A stretch of DNA of 64,000 bases from Epiperipatus broadwayi (lineage: Eukaryota > Onychophora > Udeonychophora > Euonychophora > Peripatidae). Below are positions 60,230 to 64,000 of the stretch, in pieces; position 1 is the stretch's first letter; the number at the start of each line of letters is the position of its first letter. The notes beneath the pieces are model-generated. The model saw nothing but the letters and a program-made list of their open reading frames with translations. It searched no databases and had not been told where the DNA came from. The stretch spans positions 34,301,974 through 34,365,973 of the forward strand of contig JAQFVV010000002.1 of NCBI GenBank assembly GCA_028023455.1, given 5' to 3'. A program made the translations under genes and the position numbers.

Positions 60230-60940
60230 AGTTTGAGACAACATTTTATTTTACCATTAAAATCTTTATTCTATATTATGAATCAATAAACTGTACTTGA
60301 TTTATTGAAAATATAAATTTACAAATGAAAATCATTCTAAAAAACATATTTGAACTTTGAAAATATAGAAAAATAATAAAGTGAAATATATAATGAGAAC
60401 ACTAACATTTTTTTTGAATAATTACTGCATGTGGCTAAAAAAATAAATTAATTAAATCTAAGTTAATTGAATATCATTTCTAAACCAAATAAATTATTAA
60501 GTCATCATAAGGTTATGAAATTTTATTATACATTTAAAATTGCACTTACAATTATTAAAATATCACAAAAGGACAGCTCATTATCAATCATAGTTTTATT
60601 TCCACTATTACTATAAATTTTTTAATTTGTAATTTTAAAATAATATATATTTGAACAAAATTGAAGTGCTATAAAAATATTTTTTTTAAATAATTCCTAT
60701 ACAAATATTTTGTAAAAATAAGCATAAATATTTAAATAAATTACAAAAAATACACCATTTTTTGTCTGCTGCTAACAAAAATAGAACAGAAGTTTCCAAG
60801 TAGTCTTGCAACTGCTTTCTCAAAGAATCTACCAATCAGCAAGATTGTCAGCTTATGTATACTACAATAGTGACATCTTCAGATTTTTTTTGGAATTAAT
60901 AAATCAATATTTGCTTTAGTTCCAAATTTATTGTCAAAAA
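60230..60940. repeat. dispersed repeat family F, copy 3
   Basis: Left part matches 30430-30790 and the whole matches 27120-27870 in block order. Divergence is high. Confidence 0.6.
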
Positions 60941-62270
60941 ACACATAACATGCATAACAGCATTACACATAATGAAAAAAAAGTGGGAAAAAGTTGAAAG
61001 AGCAATGCCATTAAATACCTGTAATACCATACAGTGATAATCGGTTTTTTAACAGTTATTAATATTCCAAAGTTCTGAAGTAGATTTCAAAGATGAAATG
61101 ACATTAGATGAATATCAACAGATATTCTTAGTGTACTGAATTTACTGAGCATTAGATAGAATTATATTTTTATGACTATATCTTGAGTTGATATCATGAC
61201 TATAGGTAGTTAACCCTCAACCATTATGCCAGTATCCATATCAACATGTAAATTTGTCAGCTGTTAATTTAAAATATATAGGTCATGGGTTGTACATGTT
61301 TGCCTACCTTCATTGTATTGTTAGATGCAGAGATCATTAGCAGGCAATATTAATGAATGATTTAGTTTTGAGTATAGTTATTGTGTGTGGGATCTGAAAC
61401 CAGCATGTAGCATTCATGTAACAAATTTAAACTTGTGCTGAATTTTGATGTTTTTTATGATAGTCTTTATGAAAGTAAATAAATTTATTTTGAACATATT
61501 AAGAAATGGTGTAACTAAGAAATAACAATAATGGTTTTATTTTTAAAATAATATCATAAATTTAAATTTTTTAAAATTTCTTTCATGAAACATACAAGTG
61601 TTAGTTCATTTTTATTTACAAGATTATAACCTGAAAATCATTGAGTGTTTCTCTCAGAATAAGCATGGTAGTTCCATTGCTTTAGATCTCCATTTTACTA
61701 TTACCATAAATGACATTAGCATAGAATTTTACCTTATAATGTAGATTCTGCCAGACTGCTTTTGTTGATTTTTAATTTAGGAAAAAAATTTGAAGAGATC
61801 AGTATCTTATGGACAATCAGCAAATATCAACCATCTTTATTCTATTGTTCTCAAAGGAAAGATTTCTTTTAAGGATGTTCCTTCCTTGTTGATCATGTGA
61901 AACTCATCATGCAACATCATCACCTATCAAAATTAGCATGATGTTAAGAATTTTTCAAATATTTTGATAATTATAAAGCAAATATCAGATTTTAAATTAG
62001 AAATTGAAAGATTTATCACAAATATACCTTTTTTCATTCATATTTTTAAAAAATTGAAAATAAAAAAGAATTTGTTCATTTTCTGAAAGAATATTTATAT
62101 TGACATAATTGGTGACATTTATGTACTTTATTCTTATTTAATGTTCTAATTATTTATCGAGTGCACAGGCAGAGAAAAGTTTTAACCTTCCAGAAGCACC
62201 TTAAACATTTGGATAATAGCCAAACAATGTAGTTTTTGACTATAGAGAGACTTCTCAAATTTCAACACAA
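60941..62270. other. unassigned AT-rich stretch
   Basis: No gene seen. Confidence 0.4.
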
Positions 62271-62274
62271 CATA

Positions 62275-62370
62275 GGGACTTTATAAAGATAAGAGCGGCC
62301 ATCTTATCTTTAACATAAATTCTTACTTATATAGGCCAATTTGAAGCATCTTGATTTGAAAGCATGAATA
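62275..62370 (-). repeat. family H single arm
   Basis: On the minus strand it aligns with 32340-32450 ('atgct-tcaa-tcaagatgct', 'ttggcctatata', 'aagataagatggcc'). Confidence 0.65.
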
Positions 62371-63116
62371 TATTACTTTATAAAGTTTAAATGTGATTTT
62401 TTTAGAATATTAGTCACATTTAAAATTAAATTTAAAAAAAAAAGTCAAATTTATTGAATTTTAGTATTAAATAAAGATTTTAAGTGGAAGTAACAGTTTG
62501 AGCATTTTCACAAACTTCCACCAGGTGTAACAACAGAAAATGACAGAATTTGAAATGGTTAAACAGAGCTATTTTATTAAATGTGATCTAATTAATTTCT
62601 CCGTAGTGTATGATATTGGCATGTAGTAACTGCATAATTTATATAGAATGTAGCAGTCGAGAGTTAAACAGCCCATTATTGATTCATCTCCAAAAAATGT
62701 TAAATAACCTTCAACCCAATGAAAAGTTTCACGTCATTTTCTTTTTTGTTTATGTATATTTCAACCAGTTTTTAATGTATTTAATGTTTTAAAAAGAATT
62801 AATTAAATTTAAAATTCTTATTTAAAATGATCTAATTTAATCAACCCTAGGCTTGACCCCCCCTCCATAGTTTATAACAATTATTAAATTATTACTTTCC
62901 AAATAACATTTTCTTTAATATCACAAATTATCAAGTTATTATATCCCAGTGAACAACCATTTAATAATGATATCATATGCCTGTTAATGCACATTTATTT
63001 ATATATTATTTTTAGGTAGTACTTGATAATAACTGAAAGATGAAAGGAGTCACCAAATTTTATTTAGGAAACAATCACCTGAAGCATTTGATCATTCTGA
63101 AGGTATATAAACTTTT

Positions 63117-63233
63117 TTTTTTTTTTTCATATGTCATAGCATCTGCCGGGACGCGAACCCACACCCGTCTGCAACCAACTACTTGCTTGCATGGCGGCTG
63201 CGATACCTCTCGGCTAACAACGCAAGACAAAAG
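63117..63233 (-). mobile_element. tRNA-Ala-like SINE (family T), copy 3
   Basis: Same head as 19856-19960 (antisense: ccgggacgcgaacccacacc...cggctaacaacgc) with a longer A tail (T run at 63112-63127 on this strand). Target duplication ggtatataaactttt at 63102-63116 and 63234-63248. Confidence 0.88.
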
Positions 63234-63248
63234 GGTATATAAACTTTT

Positions 63249-64000
63249 ATCTGTGCTGGAAAACAGATTTGTTAAATAATTGCTTTATCTCTCTATATAT
63301 AATATTTTTATGGATTAATTATGAAAAAATAAAGAAATGAATAGGGATGTTTCTATAAAATGACTGTGAATAGTAATATTTCTAGAAATGGTGATCATGT
63401 GATGTTTATTGGCTTAAGTTAAATAGTTGCTCTAATAACTTCCAATAATGAGTTTACTTATAAATAAAAGACCCTCTTATTTATAAGTTTTTTTTTCTCA
63501 GAGATGAAAGTTTATTCATCAAAAAACATACAAATACAGTTAGAAAAAGATTTACAAAGGAAATGGTGACATGGTAAAATGAAAATTCAAAAGCAACATG
63601 GTGAGAAAAGAATGATACATATGAAAAGTAAAAGGGAAGTGGAAAGGGTGTGTAGTCCAGGCCAAGAAAAGGTCTTTGGTTGCAAGTCCTAGATGCACAT
63701 CTTCATTGAGTTGAGTCCTGTGACAGATATGGATTTAAACTCACATATATTTTTATAAGTATTAAGGTTTTTTAAGAATCCCATCTTTTTATATCTGGAT
63801 GTATCATTTAATCCACCTTCAAAGAGATATACAATTTAAATTAATTTGTGGATTAATTAAGAAATAATAAAGAAATCAAGACAAAAAAAGCTATCTTGGA
63901 TTACTGGATCAATAGTTGGTCTTAAAGGTTGTCAATAGTAATTGATATCAATCCAATAATACCACTGCTAACAAATTTCTGTAAACTTTTGTATTTAAAA
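63249..64000. other. unassigned stretch with family A terminus scrap
   Basis: 63387-63420 (aaatggtgatcatgtgatgtttattgg) is the isolated end of a family A element. Nothing else identified to the window edge. Confidence 0.5.

Overview
The window is AT-rich, intron-poor-looking animal DNA (very probably an invertebrate; the species cannot be fixed from the sequence). I found no host protein-coding gene, no rRNA and no intact tRNA gene. Almost everything recognisable is a transposable element or its debris: a Ty3-type LTR retrotransposon, RTE-like and other LINE fragments, a Penelope-like GIY-YIG fragment, hAT elements, MITE-like inverted repeats, several tRNA-derived SINE families, and two families of short retroposons that carry hammerhead ribozymes.

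Layout. 1-7897: minus-strand Ty3-type element (gag fragment, leader, primer-binding site, LTR), split by a nested 4.25-kb non-coding element whose second copy lies at 50471-54742. 7898-15000: microsatellites, an old ribozyme-SINE copy, old copies of ribozyme family A, and a tandem duplication. 15000-24000: SINEs, an RTE reverse-transcriptase scrap, an inverted Penelope scrap, a 46-bp-arm hairpin, and several family A foldbacks. 24000-31000: mostly anonymous DNA with a TIR element, a 24-bp minisatellite and a complete non-autonomous hAT element. 31000-38600: LINE 3' ends, three family A elements, a near-perfect 108-bp-arm hairpin, and two inverted repeats with ribozyme-like centres. 41000-50000: the densest ribozyme-element cluster, plus a tandem array of tRNA-like SINE units. 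50400-64000: second copy of the 4.25-kb element, a 540-bp foldback, a full ribozyme-SINE, and diverged dispersed repeats.

The central result is the pair of hammerhead-ribozyme families. Family A (about 12 recognisable ribozymes) has a ~457-bp monomer that occurs head-to-tail and as inverted dimers. Several insertions are bounded by 12-15-bp target-site duplications. Its fold is a type I hammerhead with minimal helix III: CUGANGA, stem II, GAAAC, a two-base loop, GUC, and a two-part stem I. Family B couples a type I hammerhead to a tRNA-like module with a B-box-like motif and a conserved 3' tail, resembling in architecture the schistosome Sm-alpha elements. In both families, stem changes between copies are compensatory, which supports real selection on the RNA fold. 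How the families are mobilised (RTE-like LINE or Penelope-like machinery, both present as fragments) is inference.
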